Source: Limonium bicolor (Eukaryota; Streptophyta; Magnoliopsida; Caryophyllales; Plumbaginaceae). From it: a stretch of DNA of 64,000 bases. Below are positions 48,500 through 59,708 of this stretch, piece after piece; the first letter of the stretch is position 1; every line of letters begins with the position of its first letter. The translations under genes and the position numbers were made by a program. The notes below the pieces were generated by a model. It made no database searches, was not told where the DNA came from, and worked only from the letters and a program-made list of their open reading frames with translations. The stretch lies in NCBI GenBank assembly GCA_023374045.1, contig CM041779.1:298602167-298666166 (forward strand), written 5' to 3'.

Positions 48500-49061
48500 C
48501 GCAATTTTCCAGTTTACCAATTGAAGAGTCGAAGTTTCTATATTTGGGGACAAGGAAATAATGCAAACACGATAGAAGTCCCCGCATCCGGTCAATCTGG
48601 AGGCCTAGTAGTCATGTGGAATCCCAGTGTTGTAAACATCCAAAATTCTTGCCAGAAAGAATGATGAATAGCGATCGAAGTATCATGGCCTACTAATTCC
48701 TTTGTGGGTTGTGTAGTTTTTGTATACGCACCAACCCAGCCCAAGGCTCGAAGACAGATATACACAGAATTATGAGTTAGTTACAATTTCAATATCCCAG
48801 TTCCATTGGCAGTCAATTTTAATGAAGTTTTTCGGGGTACTGATCGAAAATGTGGTAATGACTCCCTCAGAACAAGAGGCATGGAGGACTTGGGTTATTT
48901 GGAATAAGCGTAACAAGCTTCTCTTTGAAGATACCCTCCTCTCATGGTCAGATGCAGCTGGGATGGTCAAGCGAAGGTGTTTGGAATGGTGCCGGCATGA
49001 GAGTCTTCCTCCAGACCATGTTATCTTATCTTCTAGAAATTTGTTTACTCTTTTATTATAA
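48500..49061 (+). pseudogene. LINE ORF2 fragments (endonuclease piece joined to C-terminus)
   Basis: The frame near 48560-48660 reads VPASGQSGGLVVMWNP, the pattern of plant LINE apurinic-type endonuclease. A TGA follows, then VFVYAPTQPK in the next frame. The reverse transcriptase core is missing. From about 48870 comes EQEAWRTWVIWNKRNKLLFE, typical of the extreme C-terminus of plant LINE ORF2. The stop is at 49059-49061 and the 3' untranslated end with TTATCAAAAA follows within 110 bases. Confidence 0.65.
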
Positions 49062-51921
49062 AGTAGTATAATTTTCTTGTTTTCTATCTTTTCTTTTTAT
49101 TTTGGCGAGAAAGGTTATATGCCGAAGTATTGCCTTTGTAACTGGGGTTCCCAGCACTTATCAAAAATTATTTAAATCACGAATCCAACCCCAAATTTTC
49201 CTAATATCTCGTACAGCCCCTTAATTTCATTTAATCTCATTTTTCAACCCAAACTTTTGGTAATTACAATATAACCCCATAAGCTTTATAAATTTTACAA
49301 TTTAATCTTAAAACTATATGTGAAATTCCTTAATTTATAAAATCACAAAATCAACCCAAAAGTTCCCCCAATTTACGAACAAACCCCTTATGATCATAAT
49401 AATTTCATTCCAACCCTTAATTTTCAGAAATTATACAATCACCCCAAATAGTTTTATAAATTTCATTTTAAACTTAATACTTTATTAAATTACCAAATCA
49501 AATAATTTATTATTCAAATTTGGTCAAACCTCACATGTGGTCAAGGTTGACCACCCAAATACTCTTTTGACCCATATTTCCCAATATTTATGAAATGGCC
49601 CCATTTACTTCTTTAATTTTACATTTAAGTACTTTAACTTATAGTACTTATATTTAATATTAATATTTTTGCTAACAGCCCCCAAATTCAGCTTTTATGT
49701 ATGTTTGGCACACCATATTTTGTTTAATTGCATTTTGACCCCATTAGTAACTCTTTTGTTATTTAAATACTTATAAGGTTTATGATTCATTTAAATTAAA
49801 TTATAACCTTATATTTAACTTATGTAACACCTAAATTCATGAATATTCATCTAAAATGTTCCTAAGTGGTTATGTTCATTAAAATCGCATTTTAGCACCA
49901 CAAGTTTATATAATTCCTTTTATCACCCCAAAAACTTAATAATCAATATTTAAAGCTCTAAATGCTCATAATAACAATGGCCTAAACACATGGCCTTAAC
50001 ATAATATAACATTAACAATATCATGACATTAAAATGTCCAAAACACACTTAAAACTCTCGGTTTTCTACAGATTTTTCCTTAACTCTTTTTAAATCATTT
50101 TTCTTACACTTTTGGCTTATAAACTTGACTTCAATAAGTCATTATAACCTAAGTTCACTATCCAAACATTTAACCATCATTTACCACACATTATCAAGGT
50201 TTGAACAACATACACTTATGTACATATTTTTGCGGCCCTATATCATTTTACAAGATAATAAGCTTTAAGGCATTAAAAGTGTTCTACGCATTCTTACCTT
50301 GTTTTAATTACAAAGGAGCCACCCCAATCTCTAACCTTCTCGGCACTATATTGTACAAAACCTTAGGTTAGGTTTTTGTTCATGAAATTAAACTTAAACA
50401 CCATCATAGTCCTTGACATGCTTTTAGTAAATTACCTCTTAAAATTTAACTTTTCTCCTTAGAAGTTTCTCCTATGATTCTCGGCACTTCATGGGTACAT
50501 AAGACCCATTCGGCCACCATGTGCACAAGGAGAAAGTTCAAGTTAATATCTTGTCTAGGTAGTTAGTTTAAAGGCTTTAAAACATGAAAGTTGAACTTAA
50601 AAGAGGATGTCATTACCTTGATATTTTGAAGAGGTTTCAAGCCACACTTTCGGGCCATCTTGGGAACAAGGGCTGATCTTAGTTTCATGGAAGAAAACAA
50701 AGAATAAGGAAGCTTAAAATGCCTTAACATAGTTTCGGTTTTCTTACCTTGTTTGGAGCTCTTAAAGGAGTGTTCTTGGAAGGGATATTGGCTCAAGAAC
50801 TGAAGCTAAACCCACCTTCATTCAGAGTATAAGATGGTGTAGGAAGGTGTGAGGAAGTGTCCATTTTCGGACATATATAAAGATGGGAAAGAAAATGTGT
50901 TTTAAGGGTATTTCTTACCTTAACTTGTACCAATCTCGAGTTAGCTTCTTCCTCCTTGTTTCTTCAGATTTAAATGGCCCATGCCCTTATTTTTTCGGCT
51001 AGATAAAGGAAGAAGGGATGAGTGGTTGTTTTATGCAAGAAAAGTGAAGTTTTGAGGTGAAAAAGAGTGAAATGAGCTTAAACCTCCATGGATGACTCTT
51101 AGAGCTTGAACAAAAGGATGAAGAAGGTGGAGTGTGTTGTTGCTGTCAGTTGAGAAAGGAGGAAGGGTGTTGGTGTCGAGAGCATGGGCAAGGAGGATTT
51201 GAGTGGGAGTATGGGTATAAGTAAAAGAAGAGTCTTTGATTAGGTACCTAGGCATGTAGACTAGTTGTACTTGTTTTGTTTTATGTCTAATCTTTCTTCT
51301 TTTCCTTGCATGCAATCGATAGTAATAGAAAGGATGGGAGGAGTGTGCCAGCCGAATATGTAAGGGAAAGATGAGAGAAAGATGGGTATTAGTACAAACA
51401 ATTCCTTATTTTATGTTTTAGGTGTACTTACTAGTTTACTTTTCCAATTTTGGTTTTCAAATTCCCTCACTTTTCTCTCTTATTGTGGCCGGCTGTAGCA
51501 TTCATGGGGGAAAGAGTTTTTGAATTTTTATACATTAATGTGTGACATTAATGAGTGTATTATGGACTTGTTTTATGTGTTAAGTGGTAACATGTGTTAT
51601 TTCTTGTTTTAGTGTACATACATTTGTGATTTGGCTTGACTATATGAACTATTTTATATAATTTAATGAGTAATACTTGTGATATTAACACTTGTATTAG
51701 TATGTTACATGTAGTATAATTTTCAGAGTTGATTTCTCCTTAATAATGTTCTCTCTATGATTAGAGATTTTTATGTGTATATTAGTGTCCATTTTGGACT
51801 ATACATTTATATAATAATATTCATAAAGAATATTTCTCATTAGATGAATAATTATTGATTATTGTCTTTTATTTAAATTAATTCCTTATTAATTAAGGTA
51901 ACAAATGTTTGGGGTATTTCA

Positions 51922-52160
51922 GAACAGTACGTCTCTAATACAGTAATTAAAAATTCAAAATTCCATTGTCAATTAGCGACAAATGTTTTCGTCTCTAATC
52001 CGTCGCTACCTTTCCCATTAGCAATGAACAGCCTCGTCTCTAATACGACAAACTATTCTGTCGCTAAAAGCAATTAGCAACGGATTAGAGACGGAATAGT
52101 CCGTCGCTAAACGTGTCATCGCTAATTCCAAATGGCGTCGGATGGCGTTTTATAGTAGTG
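51922..52160 (+). repeat. CACTA right subterminal region and terminus
   Basis: GTCTCTAAT and GTCGCTA words occur several times in both orientations, including GGATTAGAGACGGAATAGTC near 52082-52101. The terminus ends ATAGTAGTG at 52160; the next three bases (AAT) would be one target-duplication copy. Confidence 0.75.
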
Positions 52161-52620
52161 AATGTTTATGAATACGTAAAATTTAATCCAACTCAGTTTA
52201 TCATTTCCAAACATTTATAGTTTTCAGGTTTATCAACCACTCATGTTTTTCAAATTGATAAATGCTATGAAAATATTCTAATATACTATGATTCAATAAG
52301 AAAGGTCAACGAAAAAGATATATAACAGTTAGTGTCATTTTGAAAAAAATTGTAAGCGAAACGATTATAGAAGGTTTTGTACCTTTTTTTAAATTATCAT
52401 GATTACGTAAAAACCAAGGTTAACGAATATGTAAAATCGAATCTAACAACTCAGTTTATCGCTTCTAAACGTTTATAGCCTTCAGGTTTCTCAATTAGCC
52501 CAGTAGTGTTGTAACTGAAAATTGGTAAGAAAATTTCTTATACACAATGGTAAGATAAGACCGGCCAAAAGAAAAGATATATAACAGTTAGTATTATCTT
52601 TTTCATTATCGTGGTGTGAA
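52161..52620. repeat. Imperfect direct repeat of about 180 bp
   Basis: About 52165-52345 and 52420-52600 share AACTCAGTTTATC, TTTATAG...TTCAGGTTT and AAAGATATATAACAGTTAGT in the same order. No ORF. It may be the U3 start of the following Tat-like LTR. Confidence 0.6.
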
Positions 52621-52930
52621 AAGGGGAGAAACGAGACCGATCCTAAAAAAGTGTAAGTAATGACCGGTCGCTTGTGACCGGTCAGAATAGGCTAAGTAAA
52701 GTGTAAATAACGACCAGTCCCTTGTGACCGGTCAAGAATAATCAAAAGTAGGAACAAGTAGCGACCGGTCGCCTACGATCGATCAAGTTAACAAGAAAGG
52801 AGAGAGCATAAGCGACCGGTCATCTCTGACCGGTCAATAAGTAGTAGAAATTATGATTGTACGTATAAGAGCCAGCCTGATAGGAAAAGGTAATGACAGG
52901 CTGACAACCTCAGGGGTAGTGCAAAAATAC

Positions 52931-52940
52931 TATAAATAGG
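52931..52940 (+). promoter_or_regulatory. TATA box of element H LTR
   Basis: TATAAATAGG lies about 180 bp before the LTR end and is followed by GGTATACCC and a C/T-rich R-U5 region. Confidence 0.7.
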
Positions 52941-53111
52941 GGTATACCCTCATGAAATAAGACACACTTTCAATACAAAAAACAACCTGAGTATTCTCTC
53001 TGTAAAGCCTTCGATCTCTCTTTCACTTAATCTCTCTCGCGACAAGGTAATTCGATTAGACCAATCACGAAAGGTCAAAGTTAGGGAGAGGATCGTTTTC
53101 ATCATTTCATT

Positions 53112-53128
53112 TGGCACCGTTTGTAGGA
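53112..53128 (+). other. Primer binding site of element H
   Basis: TGGCACCGTTTGTAGGA follows the LTR end after two T. It differs by a few bases from the usual Tat-lineage site. Confidence 0.6.
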
Positions 53129-53249
53129 AACGAACAGCTCATATTTAGCAACCACGAATCCACCAATAGAGTAATGGTTTTATCACAATAAGAAGTATCG
53201 AAATCTAAGAATCGAGAAATTATGTTTTTTGTAGTTTCAGGTGTGAGGA

Positions 53250-53591
53250 ATGGCCCCGAGAACGAGGAAAACACCACGATCCAATGCTGAAATCGACAAC
53301 ACGGACACTGCTGGAGAACCAATGCAAGAGCTTAAGACGCCATTTCCAAGCAGGACCTGGAAGGGATGCTAAAGAATCTCACCAAAGCAATCGATGAAAG
53401 AATTGTAGAAGAAAATGAGGTCCTACAGCAGGAGTTAATGCAGAGAGACGAAGAATATCAGAAGAAGTGGGAAGAGATGACCGAAGCTCTCGAGTCTCTC
53501 AAGAACCGCGATTCAGAAGGAAGCAACGAGCAAAGGAAGGAGGAGCCAAGGGAAACTCTAATGATCAGCAAAGAAATAGAGGAAGATGACT
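53250..53591 (+). pseudogene. gag N-terminus of element H, frameshifted and truncated
   Basis: The ATG (MAPRTRKTPRSNAE) follows TAGTTTCAG, which looks like a splice acceptor. After about 32 codons a one-base shift (near 53345) breaks the frame; the continuation (MLKNLTKAIDERIVEE ... EEYQKKWEEM) is strongly charged and probably coiled coil, as in the N-terminal part of Tat gag. The LTR of element E ends it. Confidence 0.6.
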
Positions 53592-55384
53592 TGTAACACC
53601 CCTACCGCTAATCACCTCATTGACTACTAAATACCTCATACATCCTTACGTTCGCAGTGGAAAATTCAATCCAACGGCAGGTGAAACAATGCCGTTAGCC
53701 ACCCACGTGACTAACAAGGCCTACTCCGAATACAGTAACGGTCTGATGGACCGGAATATCCGAGTACAAAACAATATAGTCTACACTTCATTTCCAAACT
53801 GAGTATATACAATTCACCAATCAATACCGTTTCACAACATTTACAATCCAATATACCGAGTCTACTAAGGTACAATCCACAATACATCATTTCTCACAAG
53901 ACTATACAACCATCTAAGGTTTCCATATCTCACTCAAGTTTCACAAGTCTACATACATTCCAAAATACAAAGGGGTGTACCACATGGTACACCGTCAATT
54001 CAACATGGATACTAGCCTATATACATTCATAATTTTCTAACTATCAAAGTAAAGCATCTCGGTCTCATCACGACCATAAACCTTCTGGGTACCTGGAAAA
54101 TAAAACGACGCCCCAGGGGCTCAGCAAATTGCTGGCATGAAATTCGCATACCCCGCGTGCTAACAGTGGTACGTCGACTAATTTGTCGCCTACATAGAGT
54201 TCATTTTATTTTCAAGCATACATGCTATTATAAACAACATTATACTCATATAATGGTACATTCAACATGCATTCCAATACATACAATGGCACACTCATAT
54301 ACAAAGTACAGTGCATACAAAGGGAAGACAACTCACAAGTCAACCGAGATCTTGAGATGCACTCCTCAAGTTCTCATCCCATCACTTTGTTAGTCAATTT
54401 CCCATCCGGGTTAATCGGATGTTCTTACTCTTTACTCTTGATCAATGACTTACACTAGCCATGATCTTTACAATACCAATTACTCCTCTTTACAATAATA
54501 CTCAAGTCAAGTCGGTATACCTCCGGCAGAGACTACACCGTCTCACCACCGAGCTTTAGGTTGGCTTACTTCCCCAGGTTGCTACCCATTTAAGGGGTTT
54601 GGACCATGAGAAAGATTAGGCCAGGAATCGGATACTACCTTTCATGTCTACTCATCCTCACACGTGGCCGAAGCTATATTGGACTTCATACATACTCCAA
54701 TTTACCAATTACTCAAGTTAGATGGTTACATAGTTAGGGAGTAAGTGAGAATCTTTCACCATCCAAAGTCAAGGTTAGCACACTTGCACAACCAACAGTC
54801 AAGTACTCCATTCAATCATATCTTTCATGAATTATACAAACTTCACAGTTCAAGCACAACTCAACAAGGGATAATACATCTAAAGCATAAGGAAGTGCAA
54901 TAAACCCGATTCGTGCATTTTATCTTGATTAGGTGATAACACATAAACACATAAATTGAGGTAACCTCGGTAGCATACAGGGCATGGGAAAATCATACCG
55001 TTCACCATAGTTCTCGTGTTGCCGACTCTCCTTTGGAGTCCAACTATTCAGATCCTATAACATACATGGAATCAGGCGGTTAATCATCTATAATTAACCT
55101 AACCCACTTCATCTTAGTGTTTCGCGATTTACATTTACTAACTCCTTACATTTAAAACTCATTCACATAAGTTACTTACTTCTCATTACTTCTCAAGCTT
55201 GTTTACACTCATAATGACCTTTATATGTCATTTTAAGTCTTAGCAATCTTAATATCATTACCATTCAAATCCCCACCATAGAATTGCTTAAAAAACACTT
55301 TGGGACAATTTTGGGGTGGTCCGGGTTTGTGTCCGGGGTTACAAACCCTGACCAAACCTGGAATGAACTTTCTGCCACATTTTT
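53592..55384 (-). repeat. 3' LTR of element E, 3' portion only
   Basis: It begins on the plus strand with TGTAACACCCC (complement of the LTR end) next to TGACT. Minus-strand landmarks match LTR B: TTACG-rich end, CAGACC hairpin, GGTGTACC hairpin near 53970, CCCCAGGGGCTCAGC near 54112, GGTGAACGGTATG near 54995. A short GTCCGG palindromic block lies at 55315-55360. It stops where LTR F begins. Confidence 0.75.
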
Positions 55385-57198
55385 TGAAATACCCCTAACT
55401 AATTAAACATTGATTAAATGTTTAATCAATTAAATTAAGGCCTAAACATACCTCAAAATCAATCTAAAAATAAAAATGGTCAACATAAAGCAAGTATTGC
55501 ATCCTTTGACCGTTTTGGGTAAATACATACCCGAATGAGTTCCATAGGACCTAAAATTTTGTCCTAACATTATAACACATAAATAAACGTAATACAATTA
55601 TTGGAATACACTCCAATATCAAGAACAATCATTAACATGCTTAGAAGTCACTTAGGACAAAAATGTGCTCTAAGACGTTTTAGAGGTCTTGTGACCTCCG
55701 TTTGACTCCAAATCAAATTCCTAAGCTTAGTAAGCATGTAATGGATGTAATTAATCAATTACCAAAGAAAACAAAGCTTAAAAACAAGCTTTAACACAAA
55801 ATGTGCACTAAAACACCTTAAAGCACGTTTTTGTGTATAACTTCAAAAGTATTGGTTTTATGCCACTTTAAGGACCATATTACATTCTTTATAACATTAA
55901 TGTGTTGATAGACCATATTATAAAGTCTAAATCAAAGTTTTTAAATAAAATTAAAATGGGTGAATTTGGGTGAATAGTACCCAAAAATAACATTTATTTA
56001 TCAAATTAAATTAATGGTCAAACCTGCTCTTTGGGTTGACCAGTCATTGCCTCCTGCCTAGTGTGTCATCTTTATACCATCGCCAACTTAAAGAGCCACA
56101 AAAAACTAACGGGTCACTATACTACTTATAAAACATTGTTACATACTTTATATGATGATGTAATCATCTCTTTCATTTAATCCCTCCTCCAACCGAGAGC
56201 TGCTACTAGTCAGTCCACCTTTCCCTCTTCATTAAGTAGTCTTTATTAAACTAATAAAATATCTCTCATGACTTATCCAATAAGGTACCAATGTGACCTT
56301 TTACTTCTTTATAAACTAATAGGCTTGAAACCCTCGTACTCTTCCTCCAGCCATTCTCCTCCCTAAATGAGAAGCCTTCTCCTTCCTCCATTAACGGGAT
56401 GCCCACAACGCTCCAAGAACAACTCACCTTGAGCTAGGTATGCCTTTAAGCCATGAGTATGTTCCTCTCTTCACTTCATCTCTTCCTCTTTTCACTAAGC
56501 TGATCTATACCTGTTTTCCATGCATTACCCAGTCCGACATGTGCTAAAACCTAGGGGGGATTCACGGCTGGGAAAAAAACCAGACGGAAGAGGAAACAAA
56601 CCTAAGTGTTGAGTTATAAGGTAAAAACCATACAAACTAGTAACCTTCCCTCCCTTTCATTACGGTTCCATACTTCCATTCCTACAGCTCATTTTTCTCG
56701 CCTCTTTACATGTTTATTCAGTACGTAAACCATACTTGGAAGAGCATCAAGATCCATGACATACCACAACCTATCCTGTAATTTAAAACATGATAAAATA
56801 TGGTCCTTTGTACCTTATATTCCGTTGTTAGTGTGTTGGAATGAAAGGTGTTTTAACACCTTGCTGTTGCTCCAATTTACAGGCGCAGCAGCTCCATTTA
56901 ATCCGAGTATAACCAAGGTAAAATCATGACATTACTCGTATATTATGGCTTTATTAGTCAATACACAAAGCTACTCATGATATTTTTCTTGCAAAACTAG
57001 TGGCGCATATGGTTATTTAAACCATGGGGACATGCTGCCCAAATGCTAGAGATCAAGTGTGTGAGAAAGCTTATTAAACTAAGGTAATTACCCCCCTAAA
57101 TGGTATGCTAATCTAACATATTATAAAGTTTTCTATGTCATTTTTATATGTATAAAAGTGACCCCTGGGGACAAAATGGGGTATAAAATGATTTAATT
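55385..57198 (+). repeat. LTR F fragment, plus strand, first about 1.8 kb
   Basis: It starts TGAAATACCCC and follows the same succession as LTR-0 and LTR A: GTGCTCTAAG, ATTACCAAAGAAAACAAAGC, AAAATGTGC...AAAGCAC, then C/T-rich leader. ATTGATTAAA-TG-TTTAATCAAT is a perfect hairpin at 55409-55430. The right part is missing; it abuts the integrase of element E at about 57198. It is orientated opposite to element E. Confidence 0.7.
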
Positions 57199-59708
57199 AT
57201 GTCTGTGGGTGAAAATGGCTACTTAGCTTCAGTTTCGTACCCAATGCCTCCTGACTTGCTAACCAAAATCTGGAAACAAACCTTGGAATCTCTATCTGAC
57301 ACTATCGACTTAGGTTACACCTGGTGTGTATCAATGATCTCTCTCTGGAAAAGGTCCGCCAGTTTGGGAACTTTCCAAGTGTCCTTGATAGGAATGAACT
57401 TTGCTACCTTCGTCATTTGTCGACATGACCCATATCATGTTAGCACCTCCTCTAGTCGGTGGAAGACCTACTATGAAATCCATGGATATATCCGCGAACT
57501 TCCAATATGAAATGGGCATCGGCTGTACTAAACTGCCTGGTCTCCGGTGCTCAAACTTCACTTTCTGACACGCCATCATCCTGCCACAAACTCTGTAACA
57601 TCTTTCTTCATACCACTCCACCAGAAATGTAATTTCAGATCCTTGTACATCTTCGATGATCCTGGGTGTACTGATAAGGATGAGCAATGAGCTTCCTGTA
57701 GTATCTTTTCCTTCAAGTCGGGGCTGGACTCTGGAATGCACAAACGGCCATTCAGTCTAATTAACCCGTCTTCACTGAGTACAAAATCATACTTCTATCT
57801 CTCAAAGATACCGTCAGTCAACTGCTGTCTAATAGTCTTCATGTACTGGTCATTTTCCAGAGCACACCGTACCTCCTCGATGAGGCTGTTGTCTCCTGTC
57901 ATGGCAAACAAGGAATGAGCTCTACGGCTCAGGGCGTCAGCAACAACATTTGCCTTGCCCTCCTTGTACCTGAGGTCGATGTCGTAGTCCATCAGAAACT
58001 CGACCCATCGCCTCTGCCTCATGTTAAGCTCCTTTTGTGTGAATAAATGTTGAAGGCTCCTATGATCTGAGTAGACTATCACTGTAACTCCATATAAGTA
58101 GTGGCGCCAAATCTTCAGTGCGAACACAACTGCTCCCAATTCTAAATCATGAGTCGGGTAGTTCTCTTCGTGTTTCTTCAGTTGACGTGATGCATAAGCA
58201 ACAACCTTTCCATTCTGCATAAGTACACACCCTATCCCTGTGCCTGAGGCATCGCAATAAACTTCAAATCCGTCGGTCCCCTTTGGAATAGTGAGTATTG
58301 GTGCCGACGTCAGTAGGTCCTTCAGTGTTTGAAAGGAATGCTCAGAATCTTCAGTCCATACAAATGGAGAATCTTTCTTCATCAGGCTCGTCATAGGTTT
58401 CGCCAGTTTGGAGAAGTCTTGTACAAATCTACGATAGTAACCAGCTAATCCCAAAAAACTACGGATATCTGTCACTGTCTTCGGTCTTGGCCAAGTCTTA
58501 ACTACCTCAATCTTTGCAGGGTCTACAGATATACCGCTGGCTGATATTATATGCCCTAGAAAGGCTACACTGTCTGACCAAAAATCACATTTTGAAAGCT
58601 TGGCATACAATTGATTTTCTCTCATGGTCTGCGAAACTTGCCTCAGATGCACCTCGTGCTCATCCTTGGTCTTAGAGTATACTAGAATATCATTGATAAA
58701 TACAACTACTGATGAGTCTAACTGCTCCCTGAACAATCGGTTCATTAGGTCCATGAATATAGCTGGGGCGTTCGACAAGCCAAATGGCATAACTATGAAC
58801 TCATAGTTCCCATAGCGCGTCCGAAAAGCTGTCTTCTCTATATCTTCATCAGCTATCCGTATCTGGTGATATCCTGATCTCAAGTCAATCTTTAAGAAAA
58901 CTGTAGCACCTCTTAACTGGTCAAACAAATCGTCAATTCGTGGTAAAGGGTATTTGTTCTTCACCGTGACTACATTAAGCTCCCTGTAGTCAATGCATAG
59001 TCGCATGCTACCATCCTTCTTCTTCACAAACAAAACTGGTGCTCCCCATGGTGATGCACTCGGTCTGATTAAACCTTTGTCAAGCAGATCTTCTAACTGA
59101 ATCTTCAGCTCCTTCATCCTTGCTGGTGCCATTATGTAGGGTGCTTTAGTAATAGGCCCCGTGCCTGGTATTAAGTCGATGGAGAACTCCACATCTCTCT
59201 TGGGTGGCATCCCTGGTAACTCTTCTGGAAATAGGTCAGGAAAATCTGAAACGACTGGTATGTCTGACTGTGTCTACTCCTCCTGCCTCATGTCCTGGAC
59301 ATAACACAAATAGACTGGCTGTCCCTTCTTCACCTTCTTCATCAATGTGATAGCAGATACTAGCTTGAAAGTAGGTTCCATTGGAGTACTGCGATATGAA
59401 ACTGTCTTGCCCTTAGGGCACTTCAGTAGCAATCTATGCTCCGCGTAATGTAGTTGACCTTTATATTTCTGAAGCCAATCCATGCCCATGATGATATCAA
59501 AACCTAAATTATCCAACTCAATCAAATCCACGTGAAAATCTTCATTCAAGATGTTAATCTGAACTCTCTTGTGTAGATGCTCCTGAATCGAACAGTATCG
59601 ATGCACTCACGCCATTTACTGTGAAGGTTCCCATGATGACATTCCCCTTATCCTTGGCCTCGGTCTTGTCCAACACATTCAGCACTGCTTCTCCATTAGA
59701 CTCGAGGC
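57199..59708 (-). pseudogene. pol of element E (PR-RT-RH-partial IN)
   Basis: Reading down from 59708: protease opens after CTCAG with LESNGEAVLNV and has the catalytic ILFDSGAS near 59600, then a frameshift, then IIMGMDWLQKYKG. A TAG at about 59276 separates it from a 471-codon frame (59210-57795) with [27 protein letters not shown] and RNase [11 protein letters not shown] and YSDHRSL. The polymerase site reads FINDILVYS: the first catalytic Asp is Asn. Integrase (from about 57741) is frameshifted, keeps DFIVGLPP and SDRDS and ends just after an HPQTD-like stretch at about 57199. Confidence 0.87.

Larger units (their letters stand above)
24306..49167 (+). mobile_element. LINE (non-LTR) insertion into LTR D, itself interrupted
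   Basis: The sequence ATTATTTAAATCACGAA occurs on both sides (about 24289-24305 and 49167-49183), a long target duplication typical of LINE integration. The insert ends TTATCAAAAA, a LINE-like 3' end. The true LINE sequence is 24306-25577 and roughly 48500-49167; the rest is later insertion. It begins inside ORF1 and lacks most of ORF2, so it is 5'-truncated and internally deleted. Confidence 0.75.
21514..51921 (-). repeat. Solo LTR D (Tekay-like), minus strand, split by the LINE
   Basis: The left end TGTAACACCCC (21514) and right end GGGGTATTTCA (51911-51921) are the complements of the two LTR termini. The LTR itself is 21514-24305 plus 49184-51921, about 5.53 kb; everything between entered later. 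It is flanked by AAACA and GAACA and has no internal region, as expected of a solo LTR left by LTR-LTR recombination. A minus-strand GCTGAG element is near 21905. Both parts are AT-rich and carry no convincing ORF. Confidence 0.75.
18275..52160 (+). mobile_element. CACTA (En/Spm) transposon remnant, outer shell of the nest
   Basis: The right end is clear: 52145-52160 ends GCGTTTTATAGTAGTG, the complement of a CACTACTATAAAACGC terminus. It is preceded by repeated GTCTCTAAT and GTCGCTA subterminal words. The same words occur at 21410-21508, continuous with 51927 onward once the inserted LTR D is removed. A TnpA-like pseudogene lies at 19020-21110. The left terminus was not found; it may have been lost at or beyond the element A boundary, so the start given is only the left limit. 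Confidence 0.75.
52640..53591 (+). mobile_element. Start of Tat-like Ty3/gypsy element H (LTR end, PBS, gag start)
   Basis: LTR U3 carries GACCGGTC pairs (52650-52835) upstream of a TATA box. The LTR ends TCATTTCA at 53109 and is followed by TTTGGCACCGTTTGTAGGAA, close to the TTTGGCGCCGT primer sites of plant Tat elements. Gag starts soon after. The element is cut at 53591 by LTR E, and its LTR start was not located. A partner LTR is not in the window. Confidence 0.65.

Noticed and set aside
48104..48595. 163-codon minus-strand ORF as a gene
   Set aside because: It runs into the LTR of element B and overlaps LINE endonuclease sequence on the other strand; it is best explained as part of an inverted LINE piece.
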